64,000 nt of DNA from Pantoea sp. Lij88 (GTDB lineage Bacteria; Pseudomonadota; Gammaproteobacteria; Enterobacterales; Enterobacteriaceae). The notes beneath the pieces were generated by a model that worked only from the letters and a program-made list of their open reading frames with translations, made no database searches and was not told the origin of the DNA. Location of the stretch: assembly GCF_030062155.1 (NCBI RefSeq), contig NZ_CP118269.1, positions 1,736,001-1,800,000 on the forward strand, in the 5' to 3' direction. Position 1 is the stretch's first letter. Every line of letters begins with the position of its first letter. Positions 30,229-38,888 of the stretch are shown here, piece after piece. Made by a program: the position numbers and the translations under genes.

Positions 30229-31251
30229 ATGAAAGCGGCAATTGCTAACAGTGAACACAAGGTTGAAGTGGTAGAGAAGACGCTGCGTCCTCTCAAAACC
30301 GGTGAAGCCCGGCTCAGGATGGAATGCTGTGGTGTATGCCATACCGATTTGCACGTGAAAAACGGTGATTTCGGCGATAAGACGGGCGTAACGCTGGGTC
30401 ACGAAGGGATCGGTATCGTTGAGGAAGTCGCGCCGGATGTGACCTCGCTCAAGCCTGGCGATCGGGCCAGCGTCGCCTGGTTCTTTAAGGGCTGCGGTCA
30501 CTGCGAATATTGTAACTCCGGTAACGAAACGCTCTGCAGAACGGTCATCAATGCCGGTTTTACCGCCGATGGCGGCATGGCTGAAGAGTGCATCGTGGTT
30601 GCAGACTACTCGGTTAAAGTCCCTGATGGACTCGATCCATTCGCCGCCAGTAGCGTGACCTGCGCCGGTGTCACCACCTACAAAGCGGTAAAAGTGTCAG
30701 AGGTCAAACCTGGTCAATGGCTGGCGATTTACGGTCTTGGCGGGCTGGGAAATCTCGCCCTGCAATACGCAAAAAATGTCTTTAACGCCAAAGTGATTGC
30801 CGTTGATGTGAGTGATGGGCAACTGGCACTGGCGAAAGAGATGGGGGCCGATCTGGTGGTTAACTCGGCCAGCGAAGATGCGGCCCGCATTATTCAGGAG
30901 AAAACCGGCGGAGCACATGCAGCAGTGGTGACGGCGGTGGCCAAAGCGGCCTTTAACTCCGCAGTGGATGCAGTAAGAGCAGGAGGGCGCGTCGTGGCCG
31001 TTGGACTGCCGCCGGAAGCGATGAGCCTGAATATCCCGCGTCTGGTGCTTGATGGTATCCAGGTGGTGGGATCGCTGGTCGGAACACGAAACGATCTGGC
31101 GGAAGCGTTCCAGTTTGCGGCAGAAGGGAAGGTGGTGCCGAAGGTGACCAAAAGGAAGATTGGTGAGGTCAATGACATCTTCGATGAAATGATTCAGGGC
31201 AAAATCCGTGGCAGGATGGTGATCGACTTTACCGGTCAGCCAGCGAAGTAA
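30229..31251 (+). CDS. adhP: AdhP, zinc-dependent alcohol dehydrogenase
   Basis: An MDR-family, propanol-preferring alcohol dehydrogenase that interconverts primary alcohols and aldehydes with NAD. The 340 residues (E. coli 336) keep the catalytic zinc site ([16 protein letters not shown]), the four-cysteine structural zinc lobe ([15 protein letters not shown]) and the Rossmann motif [21 protein letters not shown] precedes the ATG at 30229. The frame is open 336 bases further upstream through the tandem repeat, which I regard as chance. Confidence 0.95.
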   Translation: MKAAIANSEHKVEVVEKTLRPLKTGEARLRMECCGVCHTDLHVKNGDFGDKTGVTLGHEGIGIVEEVAPDVTSLKPGDRASVAWFFKGCGHCEYCNSGNETLCRTVINAGFTADGGMAEECIVVADYSVKVPDGLDPFAASSVTCAGVTTYKAVKVSEVKPGQWLAIYGLGGLGNLALQYAKNVFNAKVIAVDVSDGQLALAKEMGADLVVNSASEDAARIIQEKTGGAHAAVVTAVAKAAFNSAVDAVRAGGRVVAVGLPPEAMSLNIPRLVLDGIQVVGSLVGTRNDLAEAFQFAAEGKVVPKVTKRKIGEVNDIFDEMIQGKIRGRMVIDFTGQPAK

Positions 31252-31271
31252 AATACAGAGAATTGCGTCAA

Positions 31272-31294
31272 TGCCCGCCGCGTGCGGGCTTTTT
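31272..31294 (+). terminator. Rho-independent terminator after adhP
   Basis: Stem GCCCGC / GCGGGC with loop CGCGT and six T, 20 bases after the adhP stop. Confidence 0.88.
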
Positions 31295-31454
31295 TATGCC
31301 TGTAATTTCCATCAGAGCACTTCAGAGCACAATCCCTCTGACTATTAATAAACCCGGCTTTATGTTTCATAATGTGATTTTCACTTGCACTTTACCGGTA
31401 ACATTATAGTTTATGGGTGAAAACTGATTACACACATACGAAGGAGGGTTATTT

Positions 31455-31592
31455 ATGGCGAAGCATCACTTACTGAAATCCATTGAAATCGCAGCAATTG
31501 TGCTATTTGTCCTGATACTGGCGTATCTGGCTATTACGGGTCTGATGTCATCAACGGGCATGGATCACGCCTGGCCTTATCCCACTAAGTAA
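31455..31592 (+). CDS. Small single-span membrane protein, 45 residues
   Basis: The frame begins MAKHHLLKSIEIAAIV, continues with one long hydrophobic segment (about residues 10-31, LFVLILAYLAITGL), and ends DHAWPYPTK. GAAGGAGGG stands eight bases before the ATG, an excellent ribosome binding site for so short a gene. No family recognised. It stands alone between adhP and a convergent gene, so it probably has its own promoter in 31370-31430. Confidence 0.65.
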   Translation: MAKHHLLKSIEIAAIVLFVLILAYLAITGLMSSTGMDHAWPYPTK

Positions 31593-31654
31593 CTGAGTGC
31601 TGCACCAGGGAAACCACAAAAAACATAAATAAAAATGACCCTTATACAGGGTAT

Positions 31655-31679
31655 AAAAAACCCCGCGATTGCGAGGTTA
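31655..31679 (-). terminator. Rho-independent terminator for the 61-residue gene
   Basis: Read on the minus strand, AACCTCGC / GCGGGGTT (one mismatch) with loop AATC is followed by six T, just after the stop at 31688. Confidence 0.75.
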
Positions 31680-31687
31680 ATCAGAAG

Positions 31688-31873
31688 TTACACCAGACTC
31701 ACTGACAGCAGCGTCAGCTCTTCAGTCTCCAGCGACAGGCTTTTTTTCGTTTCAAACATATAGGCTTCCAGCGCCTCCTCAACATCGTCGCCCTCGATAA
31801 AGGCGTGCGTGGTGACATGATTTTCACCTTTTGGCTTAATCACGTACGAAACAAACCATTTCTTCTTTTGCAT
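31688..31873 (-). CDS. Small hypothetical protein, 61 residues
   Basis: The product starts MQKKKWFVSYVIKPKGE and contains the acidic helix GDDVEEALEAYMFETKK, with no membrane segment. GAAGAGGATAAG precedes the ATG at 31873, and a terminator follows the stop. The frame stays open upstream to 32005, but that part is unlike coding sequence and lacks a ribosome site. No function known to me. It is codirectional with the 86-residue gene upstream, 100 bases away. Confidence 0.65.
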   Translation of the reverse strand: MQKKKWFVSYVIKPKGENHVTTHAFIEGDDVEEALEAYMFETKKSLSLETEELTLLSVSLV

Positions 31874-31973
31874 GATGCTTATCCTCTTCTTTAAGGGTGA
31901 TGCCGCAAAGCGGCAACAGTGCGCTTGTCCCCGGCGGACATTCAGCGGCAGTGTGTATTCTGGCCGACCAGGG

Positions 31974-32234
31974 CTACTCCAGCGGGGCAGGATGCAGCAG
32001 ATCAATCACGTCATCGATTTCATTGCTGGCCGCGTGGCGATCAAGGGCTACCGCGTAGTAGCGTCCCTTGCAGTAGTGCTTTGTCACCGCCACCCGATGG
32101 CCGATATCGCTGTCAGCTTCACCACCGGTCAGGGTTTGCAGGTGCGGCGGGATAACCAGCTCACTTTCGAGTTGTTCTGATTCAATAATCACCGCGCCAC
32201 CATCGGTGGATAGCAGCAGATGCTGAATGCTCAT
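31974..32234 (-). CDS. Hypothetical protein, 86 residues
   Basis: A soluble acidic protein starting MSIQHLLLSTDGGAVII and containing HYCKGRYYAVALDRHAASNEIDDVIDLL. A strong AGAGGAGAG stands five bases before the ATG, which supports translation. I recognise no domain. It may share a transcript with the 61-residue gene downstream, in a cluster of small unknown genes between adhP and the acyltransferase. Confidence 0.6.
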   Translation of the reverse strand: MSIQHLLLSTDGGAVIIESEQLESELVIPPHLQTLTGGEADSDIGHRVAVTKHYCKGRYYAVALDRHAASNEIDDVIDLLHPAPLE

Positions 32235-32350
32235 GTTCTCTCCTCTGAGTCAGATTGCTAACCGGAAAAGTGTAGTCCACCTCAGCAGGCGTGCTGGCGG
32301 CGGCACTTAATCATTGCCCGTGCAGGGCTGCTAACAGCATCAGAGCCAAT

Positions 32351-32377
32351 AAAAAAAGCCCCAGTCAGGGGCTTTTT
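32351..32377. terminator. Bidirectional-type terminator after the acyltransferase gene
   Basis: Ten-pair stem AAAAAGCCCC / GGGGCTTTTT with a five-base loop, with A and T runs on both sides. It lies just after the stop of the minus-strand gene at 32398. Confidence 0.85.
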
Positions 32378-32397
32378 AATCATGATTATCAGCGAAC

Positions 32398-33540
32398 TCA
32401 GCTGGTCTGATCGGCCAGCTTCGGCTTCAGCACACGTTTACCAATCTGGATACCCGGCTTCTCAACATACTTATAGAGCAGAGAGGCCAGCGCGTAGGTC
32501 ACCGGGATGGCGGAGACGCAGACGATCAGGAAGCGCATCATGTCGCTCTTAAACTCAATATCTGTGTGCGTGAGCAGTAGTGCAATCATCGGGATGACAA
32601 TCAGCAGGTGTAGCAGGTAGACCGAGAACGACACGTCGCCCAGCCACGTGCTGAGACGGTTGTTCAGCAGCTTACGCGGCAGAGCAATCAGCGTTGCCAT
32701 CAGGCTGCCCTGCGGGTATTGCCACAGAATCGCGGTCATACCGACAATCATCAGCGCTTCCATAATGATCTGCAGCTTAATCGCGCCCAAGCCCATCGCG
32801 ACGCTCGCCACCGGGCCAAGCAGCGCAAAGGCGACGTAGAGCAGCGATTTACGGCGAACCGCTTCGGCCATCAGCATGCCCGCCAGGAACATGTTGAGCT
32901 TAATCAGGATCATGGAAGGCATCTCAAACGCCTCATAATAATCCGCCAGCACATACCGCCCGGCGCAGCAGAGCGCCATGATGCCAATCAGCGAGGCTGC
33001 ATAACCAAAGCGCAGCGTCACCAGCATGATGAACGGGAACAGCACATAGAACTGCATCTCCAGCCCGATGCTCCAGTCAGGCAGCACGGTATTAAAACCA
33101 TATTCAGGCAGCAGGCCGAACAGGAAGCTGAAGTGGGTCAGGATGTTTGCCAGCGACTGGTCGGTGTAACGCGACGATTCAGTGGCGGTGCCGGAATAGA
33201 AATGAGCAATAGTGTCACGCATCTCGCCAAACCACGGGCCATAAATCAGCGCGATGATTAACAGCAGGTAGTAGAGCGGGGCTATACGGAAGAAGCGACG
33301 GATCCAGAACTTCTTAATGGTCTCCGCGCTCTGCCACGGCTCTTTCTGCTGACGTTCGACATAGTTTTTCGCCATCAGATAACCCGATAACAGAATAAAC
33401 AGATCGACCCCGATGCCAGGCGATGAAATGAGCGTGATGTGGCAATGAACCAGTAAGCTGATATGGCCAACCAGTACCCAGAGAGACGCGATACCGCGCA
33501 AGCCCTCCAGCTCCGTAGACCAACCTCGTGTTGCAGACAT
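32398..33540 (-). CDS. Acyltransferase family 3 membrane protein (OafA/YrhL type)
   Basis: A 380-residue membrane protein with about ten hydrophobic segments. The N-terminal signature ELEGLRGIASLWVLVGHISLL includes the conserved RGIA and H25. The pattern FFILLSGYLMAKNY and RFFRIAPLYYLLL are also typical. Family members O-acylate surface polysaccharides, lipopolysaccharide or exported metabolites. No glycan cluster is adjacent, so the acceptor here is unknown. It is monocistronic, ending in a strong terminator. Confidence 0.88.
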   Translation of the reverse strand: MSATRGWSTELEGLRGIASLWVLVGHISLLVHCHITLISSPGIGVDLFILLSGYLMAKNYVERQQKEPWQSAETIKKFWIRRFFRIAPLYYLLLIIALIYGPWFGEMRDTIAHFYSGTATESSRYTDQSLANILTHFSFLFGLLPEYGFNTVLPDWSIGLEMQFYVLFPFIMLVTLRFGYAASLIGIMALCCAGRYVLADYYEAFEMPSMILIKLNMFLAGMLMAEAVRRKSLLYVAFALLGPVASVAMGLGAIKLQIIMEALMIVGMTAILWQYPQGSLMATLIALPRKLLNNRLSTWLGDVSFSVYLLHLLIVIPMIALLLTHTDIEFKSDMMRFLIVCVSAIPVTYALASLLYKYVEKPGIQIGKRVLKPKLADQTS

Positions 33541-33685
33541 ATCTGTTCCTCGTTTTTATCCGACTTTCGGCGCTCACTAAGCCTTAAGGCAAGAGATATG
33601 TAAACGGGCCTTTACAAAAGTAAGAAGAATCCGAGCAGAGGAAAATGGAAGAAATCAACCGGAATGGGGCGGTAGAGCACGGGAA

Positions 33686-33715
33686 GTTAAGGGCGTGCAG
33701 TGGCACACCCTTAAC
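33686..33715. terminator. Inverted repeat downstream of mdtI
   Basis: Arms GTTAAGGGCGTGC and GCACACCCTTAAC pair over 13 bases with one mismatch around four bases. No T run follows, so this could be a rho-dependent end or a protein site rather than a classic terminator. Confidence 0.45.
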
Positions 33716-33740
33716 CAGGATTACTGAATGGGAAAGCCTG

Positions 33741-34070
33741 TCAGGCCAGCTTTAACAGGATCATACCGGCCAGCAGCAGCGTCAGTCCGGCCCAGCCTTT
33801 CCGATTCAGTCGCTGACCAAATAACACCCATCCGGCCGCGACAGTGGCGATAATCCCAAAACCACCCCAGACCGCATAGGCGATCGACAGATCGATACCT
33901 TTGACCGCCTGAGCGAGTGCGCTGAATGCGAGCAGGACGCAGCAGAGCGATAGCAGACCGTGCAGCGGTTTCTTAAACCCATCAGAATATTTAAGGAATA
34001 TATTGGCGGCAATCTCCAGCACGATAGCCAGCGCCAGCCAGGCAGCGTGGACGAAATCAGCGATGACCAT
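33741..34070 (-). CDS. mdtI: MdtI, SMR-family spermidine exporter subunit
   Basis: A four-helix small multidrug resistance protein of 109 residues, identical in length to E. coli MdtI. The conserved membrane glutamate is in [19 protein letters not shown], and [12 protein letters not shown] and [14 protein letters not shown] are family blocks. With MdtJ it forms a heteromer that exports spermidine. Its start lies 14 bases inside the end of mdtJ, so the two are coupled. Confidence 0.95.
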   Translation of the reverse strand: MVIADFVHAAWLALAIVLEIAANIFLKYSDGFKKPLHGLLSLCCVLLAFSALAQAVKGIDLSIAYAVWGGFGIIATVAAGWVLFGQRLNRKGWAGLTLLLAGMILLKLA

Positions 34071-34407
34071 GATTAACCTCCGCTGATGATTGGGTGCCGG
34101 TCTTGATCAACACAATCCCGACGATCAGCGTCATCAGTCCGCCTGTTTTCATGGCAGACAGCGCTTCATCAAACAGCAGCACGCTGAATAACGTAATCAG
34201 CATGATGCCGATCCCTTCCCACAGGGCATAGGCCACGCCCAGCGCGATACGTTTGATGGCAAAACTCAGCAGAATATAAGAACAGGCAATCATGACCAGC
34301 ATCAGCAGGTAGCCAGAATGGCTGCCGTTCAGGCTGGACCACTTCATAAAAAGGGTACCAATAATTTCAGTGATAATAGCGAGTGACAGTAAAACCCAGG
34401 CGCGCAT
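34057..34407 (-). CDS. mdtJ: MdtJ, SMR-family spermidine exporter subunit
   Basis: A 116-residue four-helix SMR protein (E. coli 121), partner of MdtI. The membrane glutamate is in [17 protein letters not shown], and [15 protein letters not shown] is characteristic of MdtJ. A short candidate leader ORF ends 78 bases upstream. In E. coli mdtJI is induced by spermidine through such a leader (mdtU). Confidence 0.94.
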   Translation of the reverse strand: MRAWVLLSLAIITEIIGTLFMKWSSLNGSHSGYLLMLVMIACSYILLSFAIKRIALGVAYALWEGIGIMLITLFSVLLFDEALSAMKTGGLMTLIVGIVLIKTGTQSSAEVNHGHR

Positions 34408-34485
34408 GGGTGCTCTCCAGCAACGATAAATGACGACCTGCCACAGTAAGGGCAGACTCAGAACAGTGTCGAAGTGGTGAGGGGA

Positions 34486-34572
34486 CTACAGGGCGTCACG
34501 CCAGTGCTGATCGGCGACGTTCCAGCCAGAAAGGAAAGTGGGGGAAAGGTATGACATGAACATTCTGCGCAT
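34486..34572 (-). CDS. Candidate MdtU-like leader peptide upstream of mdtJ
   Basis: A 28-codon minus-strand frame starting MRRMFMSYLSPTF and ending WNVADQHWRDAL, in the leader of mdtJI. Position, size and orientation match the idea of a spermidine-responsive upstream ORF, as reported for E. coli mdtUJI. The ribosome site is weak. The first 12 bases (ATGCGCAGAATG) occur a second time 93 bases upstream, opening a six-codon frame. I do not remember the E. coli MdtU sequence well enough to compare, so this rests on context. Confidence 0.4.
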   Translation of the reverse strand: MRRMFMSYLSPTFLSGWNVADQHWRDAL

Positions 34573-34790
34573 AAAATTTACGACGCATCCACATTGTTGC
34601 TTCTCATCAGTGGACGGATAGTGCCTCCGGTTAACTACACGCCGGATTTATACCATTCTGCGCATCATGAAATCAACAGCAGATGCTGCTTCGTTTGATG
34701 TCGGTTAAGGTTTGATGATTCGGGAATAGAAGATTATGCGAAATGATGTAGGGGGAAAGGATGCCTGAAAGAGAGGATGCGCTGAACAGT

Positions 34791-34824
34791 GAAAAAAAAA
34801 GCCAGGCAACAGCGTGCCTGGCTT
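34791..34824 (-). terminator. Rho-independent terminator after betA
   Basis: On the minus strand AAGCCAGGCA / TGCCTGGCTT forms a ten-pair stem with a six-base loop, followed by a long T run. It ends the betIBA operon. Confidence 0.9.
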
Positions 34825-34849
34825 AATTGCGTGACAATGTCACGTATTA

Positions 34850-36529
34850 TTAGGCGCGCTGCGGCACCGTGCGAACGGGCGCATCACCCGCGACATAGTA
34901 AGATGCCGTGCTGCGCGGCAGTGGTTCGCGTCCGCGAATCTTGTCGGCAATCTTCTCACCGATCATGATGGTGGTGGCGTTCAGGTTACCGGTGATGATC
35001 AGCGGCATAATCGACGCATCGACCACGCGTAATCCTTCCAGACCATGCACACGACCTTCGCCATCCACGACGGCCATCGGGTCGTTACCCATCTTACAGG
35101 TGCCGCACGGGTGATAAGCGGTTTCGCCGTGGTTACGCACGAACTCATCCAGCTGCTCGTCCGTCTGGCAATCCAGTCCCGGACTGATTTCACGGCCACG
35201 ATACTTATCCAGCGCCGGCTGGTTGATGATCTGGCGCGTGATGCGGATAGCATCTCGGAACTCATGCCAGTCCTGCTCATGCGACATGTAGTTAAACAGA
35301 ATGGCCGGATGACGACGCGGATCGCGTGACTTCAGGCGCACATGACCGCGGCTCGGCGAGCGCATTGAGCCGACGTGACACTGGAAGCCGTGCGCATCAA
35401 CGGCGTTGGAACCGTTGTAGTTAATCGCGACCGGCAGGAAGTGATACTGAATGTTCGGCCAGGTGAACTCTTCACGGCTGCGGATAAAGCCGCCCGCTTC
35501 AAACTGGTTGCTGGCGCCAATACCGGTGCCGTTAAACATCCACTCTGCACCGATTTTCGGCTGGTTCCACCACTTCAGGGCCGGATAGATAGAGACCGGC
35601 TCTTTGCACTCATACTGAAGATACATCTCCAGATGGTCCTGCAGGTTTTCACCCACGCCCGGCAGATCGTGAACCAGCGGGATGTCGAACTGCTTCAGCA
35701 GCTCAGGCGAGCCCACGCCAGAACGCTGCAGGATCTGCGGCGAGGCGATAGCACCGGCACACAGCAGTACTTCACGGCGAGCGGTGACTTTGTTAATGGT
35801 GTTGCTGTCGCCCTGCAGATACTCCACGCCAACCGCGCGCTTGCCGTCGAACACAATGCGATCGGTGGTGGCATGCGTGATGATCTTCAGGTTAGGACGG
35901 CCTTTGGCCATATCGAGATAGCCACGGGCGGTGCTGGAGCGGCGACCTTTTGGCGTTACGGTACGATCCATCGGACCGAAACCTTCCTGCTGATAGCCGT
36001 TCAGGTCGTCCGTGCGCGGATAACCCGCCTGCACGCCCGCCTCGATCATCGCTTCAAACAGCACGTTGTTGCCCGCTTTAGGCGTCGCGACGCACACCGG
36101 GCCATCGCCGCCGTGGAAATCGTTCGGGCCGATATCGCGGGTTTCCGCTTTACGGTAGTAGGGCAGGCAATCCAGATAGCTCCAGTTCTCCAGACCAGGC
36201 TCGCTGGCCCAGTTATCGAGATCCATCGCGTTACCGCGGATGTAGCACATGCCGTTAATCAGCGATGAACCGCCCAGACCTTTGCCGCGACCACACTCCA
36301 TGCGGCGATTATTCATATAAGGCTCTGGCTCGGTCTCATACGCCCAGTTATAGCGTTTACCCTGCAGCGGGAAGGCGAGGGCCGCAGGCATCTGGGTGCG
36401 AAAATCAAAACGGTAATCCGGGCCGCCCGCTTCCAGCAGCAGAACGCTCACGTTGCTGTCTTCGGTCAGACGGGTAGCCAGAACGTTTCCTGCGGAGCCG
36501 GCTCCGATAACAATGTAATCAAATTCCAT
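34850..36529 (-). CDS. betA: BetA, choline dehydrogenase
   Basis: A membrane-associated GMC-family FAD flavoenzyme that oxidises choline to betaine aldehyde. The 559 residues match E. coli (556). The FAD-binding start [17 protein letters not shown], the GMC signature [14 protein letters not shown] near residues 86-99, and the C-terminal catalytic block [10 protein letters not shown] (His) with [12 protein letters not shown] are intact. It is the last gene of betIBA, 23 bases after betB. Confidence 0.97.
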   Translation of the reverse strand: MEFDYIVIGAGSAGNVLATRLTEDSNVSVLLLEAGGPDYRFDFRTQMPAALAFPLQGKRYNWAYETEPEPYMNNRRMECGRGKGLGGSSLINGMCYIRGNAMDLDNWASEPGLENWSYLDCLPYYRKAETRDIGPNDFHGGDGPVCVATPKAGNNVLFEAMIEAGVQAGYPRTDDLNGYQQEGFGPMDRTVTPKGRRSSTARGYLDMAKGRPNLKIITHATTDRIVFDGKRAVGVEYLQGDSNTINKVTARREVLLCAGAIASPQILQRSGVGSPELLKQFDIPLVHDLPGVGENLQDHLEMYLQYECKEPVSIYPALKWWNQPKIGAEWMFNGTGIGASNQFEAGGFIRSREEFTWPNIQYHFLPVAINYNGSNAVDAHGFQCHVGSMRSPSRGHVRLKSRDPRRHPAILFNYMSHEQDWHEFRDAIRITRQIINQPALDKYRGREISPGLDCQTDEQLDEFVRNHGETAYHPCGTCKMGNDPMAVVDGEGRVHGLEGLRVVDASIMPLIITGNLNATTIMIGEKIADKIRGREPLPRSTASYYVAGDAPVRTVPQRA

Positions 36530-36552
36530 TCGTCGTTCCTCAGGTTAAGTGA

Positions 36553-38025
36553 TTAAAAGACTGACTGAAAACGCGTCAGCTCAACCTGCACGGACTTCAC
36601 CTGGGTGTAGCTCTGCAGTGTCATCAGGCCATTCTCACGGCCAATACCGGAGTGCTTGTAGCCACCCACTGGCATCTCTGCGGCTGATTCGCCCCACGTA
36701 TTGATCCAGCAGATACCGGCTTCGATCTGATGAATCACGCGATGCGCTTTATTGAGATCCTGCGTCACCAGTCCGGCGGCCAGACCAAATTCGGTATCAT
36801 TGGCGCGGCGGATCACTTCTTCTTCGGTTTCGTAGCTCAGGATCGACATGACCGGTCCGAAGATCTCTTCACGGACAATCTTCATCTCATCACGGCAGTC
36901 GGTGAACACGGTCGGCGCAACCCAGGCGCCCTGGTCGAAATCGCCACCGGTCAGACGTTTGCCGCCGCACAGGACGCGTGCGCCTTCAGCAATGCCGGAC
37001 TCGATGTAGCGCATCACGTTGTCGCGATGGCTGAAGCTGACCAGCGGGCCAAAGTTGGTGGCCGGGTCACGCAGATCGCCAGCCTTAATGCGGGCAACGC
37101 GTTCGCTGATTTTCGCCTCGAAAGCCGCCTGGAGCTTTGCAGGAATAAAGACGCGGGTGCCGTTGGTGCAGACCTGACCGGAGCTGTAGAAGTTCGCCAT
37201 CATGGCGATGTCGGCGGCCAGATCGAGGTCAGCATCATCAAAGATGATCAGCGGTGATTTACCGCCCAGTTCCATGGTGACCTCTTTCAGCGTTGAACCT
37301 GCTGCATTGGCCATCACTTTTTTGCCGCTGACGACGCCGCCGGTGAAGGAGACTTTGTCGATGCCGGGATGCTCAGTCAGCAACTGACCGGTAACCGAAC
37401 CGATGCCCGGCAGCACGCTGAACACGCCATCCGGCAGGCCAGCTTCGGTGTAAATTTCTGCCAGCTTCAGGGCGGTGAGCGGAGTCATTTCGCTGGGTTT
37501 GAAAATCATCGCATTACCCGCTGCCAGGGCTGGCGCGGATTTCCACAGGGCGATCTGGATCGGGTAGTTCCAGGCACCGATACCGGCGACCACACCCAGC
37601 GGTTCGCGGCGGGTGTAAACAAACGAGGTGTCGCGCAGGGGGATCTGCTGACCTTCCAGCGCCGGAACCAGACCGGCGTAATACTCCAGCACGTCGGCAC
37701 CGGTGACGATATCGACCGCGGAGGTTTCACTGTAAGGCTTACCGGTGTCGAGCATTTCCAGCTCTGCCAGCTCATCATTACGTTCGCGAAGGATATCGAC
37801 AGCGCGACGCAGGATGCGCGAGCGCTCCATGGCGGTCATCGCAGCCCAGACTTTCTGGCCTTTTCTGGCGGCAGCAACGGCGCGATTGACATCTTCCTGG
37901 CCTGCGGCATGAACCTCTGCCAGCACTTCGCCGTTGACCGGGTTAATCGTCTGGAACGTTTCGCCAGACGCTGCGGCAACATAAGCGCCATCAATGTAGA
38001 GTTTATGCTCGGTGAATCGGGACAT
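36553..38025 (-). CDS. betB: BetB, betaine aldehyde dehydrogenase
   Basis: Oxidises betaine aldehyde to glycine betaine with NAD(P). The 490 residues equal E. coli BetB. The catalytic glutamate is in [12 protein letters not shown] and the catalytic cysteine in [12 protein letters not shown], in the usual aldehyde dehydrogenase order. It lies between betI (14 bases) and betA (23 bases), giving a complete choline-to-betaine pathway for osmoprotection. Confidence 0.97.
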   Translation of the reverse strand: MSRFTEHKLYIDGAYVAAASGETFQTINPVNGEVLAEVHAAGQEDVNRAVAAARKGQKVWAAMTAMERSRILRRAVDILRERNDELAELEMLDTGKPYSETSAVDIVTGADVLEYYAGLVPALEGQQIPLRDTSFVYTRREPLGVVAGIGAWNYPIQIALWKSAPALAAGNAMIFKPSEMTPLTALKLAEIYTEAGLPDGVFSVLPGIGSVTGQLLTEHPGIDKVSFTGGVVSGKKVMANAAGSTLKEVTMELGGKSPLIIFDDADLDLAADIAMMANFYSSGQVCTNGTRVFIPAKLQAAFEAKISERVARIKAGDLRDPATNFGPLVSFSHRDNVMRYIESGIAEGARVLCGGKRLTGGDFDQGAWVAPTVFTDCRDEMKIVREEIFGPVMSILSYETEEEVIRRANDTEFGLAAGLVTQDLNKAHRVIHQIEAGICWINTWGESAAEMPVGGYKHSGIGRENGLMTLQSYTQVKSVQVELTRFQSVF

Positions 38026-38039
38026 GTTTTCTCCTTCCG

Positions 38040-38633
38040 TTATTCGTGCTCGCCAGCCAGTTGCTGACGGATGAATTGGGTGGTCAGTGTGAGGGCGATA
38101 GCGGGATCAAATGGCTTACCGCTCAGCGCGGCACGCAGCCAGAGACCATCTATCAGGGCTGCCAGTCCGTGTGCGGCCAGTCGCGCCTTTTCCAGCGGCA
38201 GTTCACGCCGGAATTCGACCACCAGCATTGAGTAGAGCCGCCGGCTGCTGACCCGCTCCAGGCGATTAAGCTGGGGCTGATGCATGCTGCTCGACCAGAA
38301 GTCGAGCCAGGCTTTCATCACTGCCGTGTGCACCTGGGTTTCATCGAAATTCCCGTCAACAATGGCACACAGGCGCTGATCTGCCGGGGCATTGGCCAGC
38401 GGTTGTAACCGCGACAGGACCGCCTCACGCAGTTGACGCGTCACATCACGCATCGTGGCTTCCAGCAAGCCGTTCTTATCTTTGAAGTAGTGACTGATGA
38501 TGCCGGTAGATACCCCCGCCCGACGGGCGATCTGGGCGATAGTGGCATCATTAATCCCCACTTCATTAATCGTGCTCAGGGTCGCATCAATCAGTTGCCG
38601 ACGTCGTATCGGCTGCATCCCTACCTTTGGCAT
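38040..38633 (-). CDS. betI: BetI, TetR-family choline-responsive repressor
   Basis: A TetR-family repressor of 197 residues with the N-terminal helix-turn-helix at about residues 27-47 ([19 protein letters not shown]) after [17 protein letters not shown]. In E. coli BetI represses betIBA and betT and is relieved by choline. It is the promoter-proximal gene of betIBA and is divergent from betT; the probable operator lies between them. Confidence 0.96.
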   Translation of the reverse strand: MPKVGMQPIRRRQLIDATLSTINEVGINDATIAQIARRAGVSTGIISHYFKDKNGLLEATMRDVTRQLREAVLSRLQPLANAPADQRLCAIVDGNFDETQVHTAVMKAWLDFWSSSMHQPQLNRLERVSSRRLYSMLVVEFRRELPLEKARLAAHGLAALIDGLWLRAALSGKPFDPAIALTLTTQFIRQQLAGEHE

Positions 38634-38680
38634 AGCTCCAGCTCCACCCTCAAATCGAGCCCCTATTTAAACTTTTTTTG

Positions 38681-38694
38681 ATTGCACGTTCAAT
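38681..38694. promoter_or_regulatory. BetI-type operator between betI and betT
   Basis: ATTGCACGTTCAAT is a near-palindrome (ATTG-N6-CAAT with ACGT core) and matches what I recall of the E. coli BetI site, ATTGAACGTCCAAT. It lies 48 bases before betI in the divergent promoter region. Confidence 0.65.
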
Positions 38695-38888
38695 ATAAAA
38701 AGAAAATTTGTTAGGATGCTGTTCTCGAAATGTAGCCAAAGCGAAACGGCAATGAGTGCTAAAATTGGCTGGTTTGCCACAACGATTAACAGGGAGTGAC
38801 AGAGCGAAACAGGGCCGCACGGCCGGAAAACCGTGAACGGCAAGCCTTATCCATTGCGTATTTTCAGGACATTAACCAGAGGTAATCG

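Noticed and set aside
35375..36268. A 297-codon plus-strand frame antisense to betA
   Set aside because: It is long only because of the high-GC codon bias of betA; the product is low in expected protein features and rich in Arg/His/Gln.
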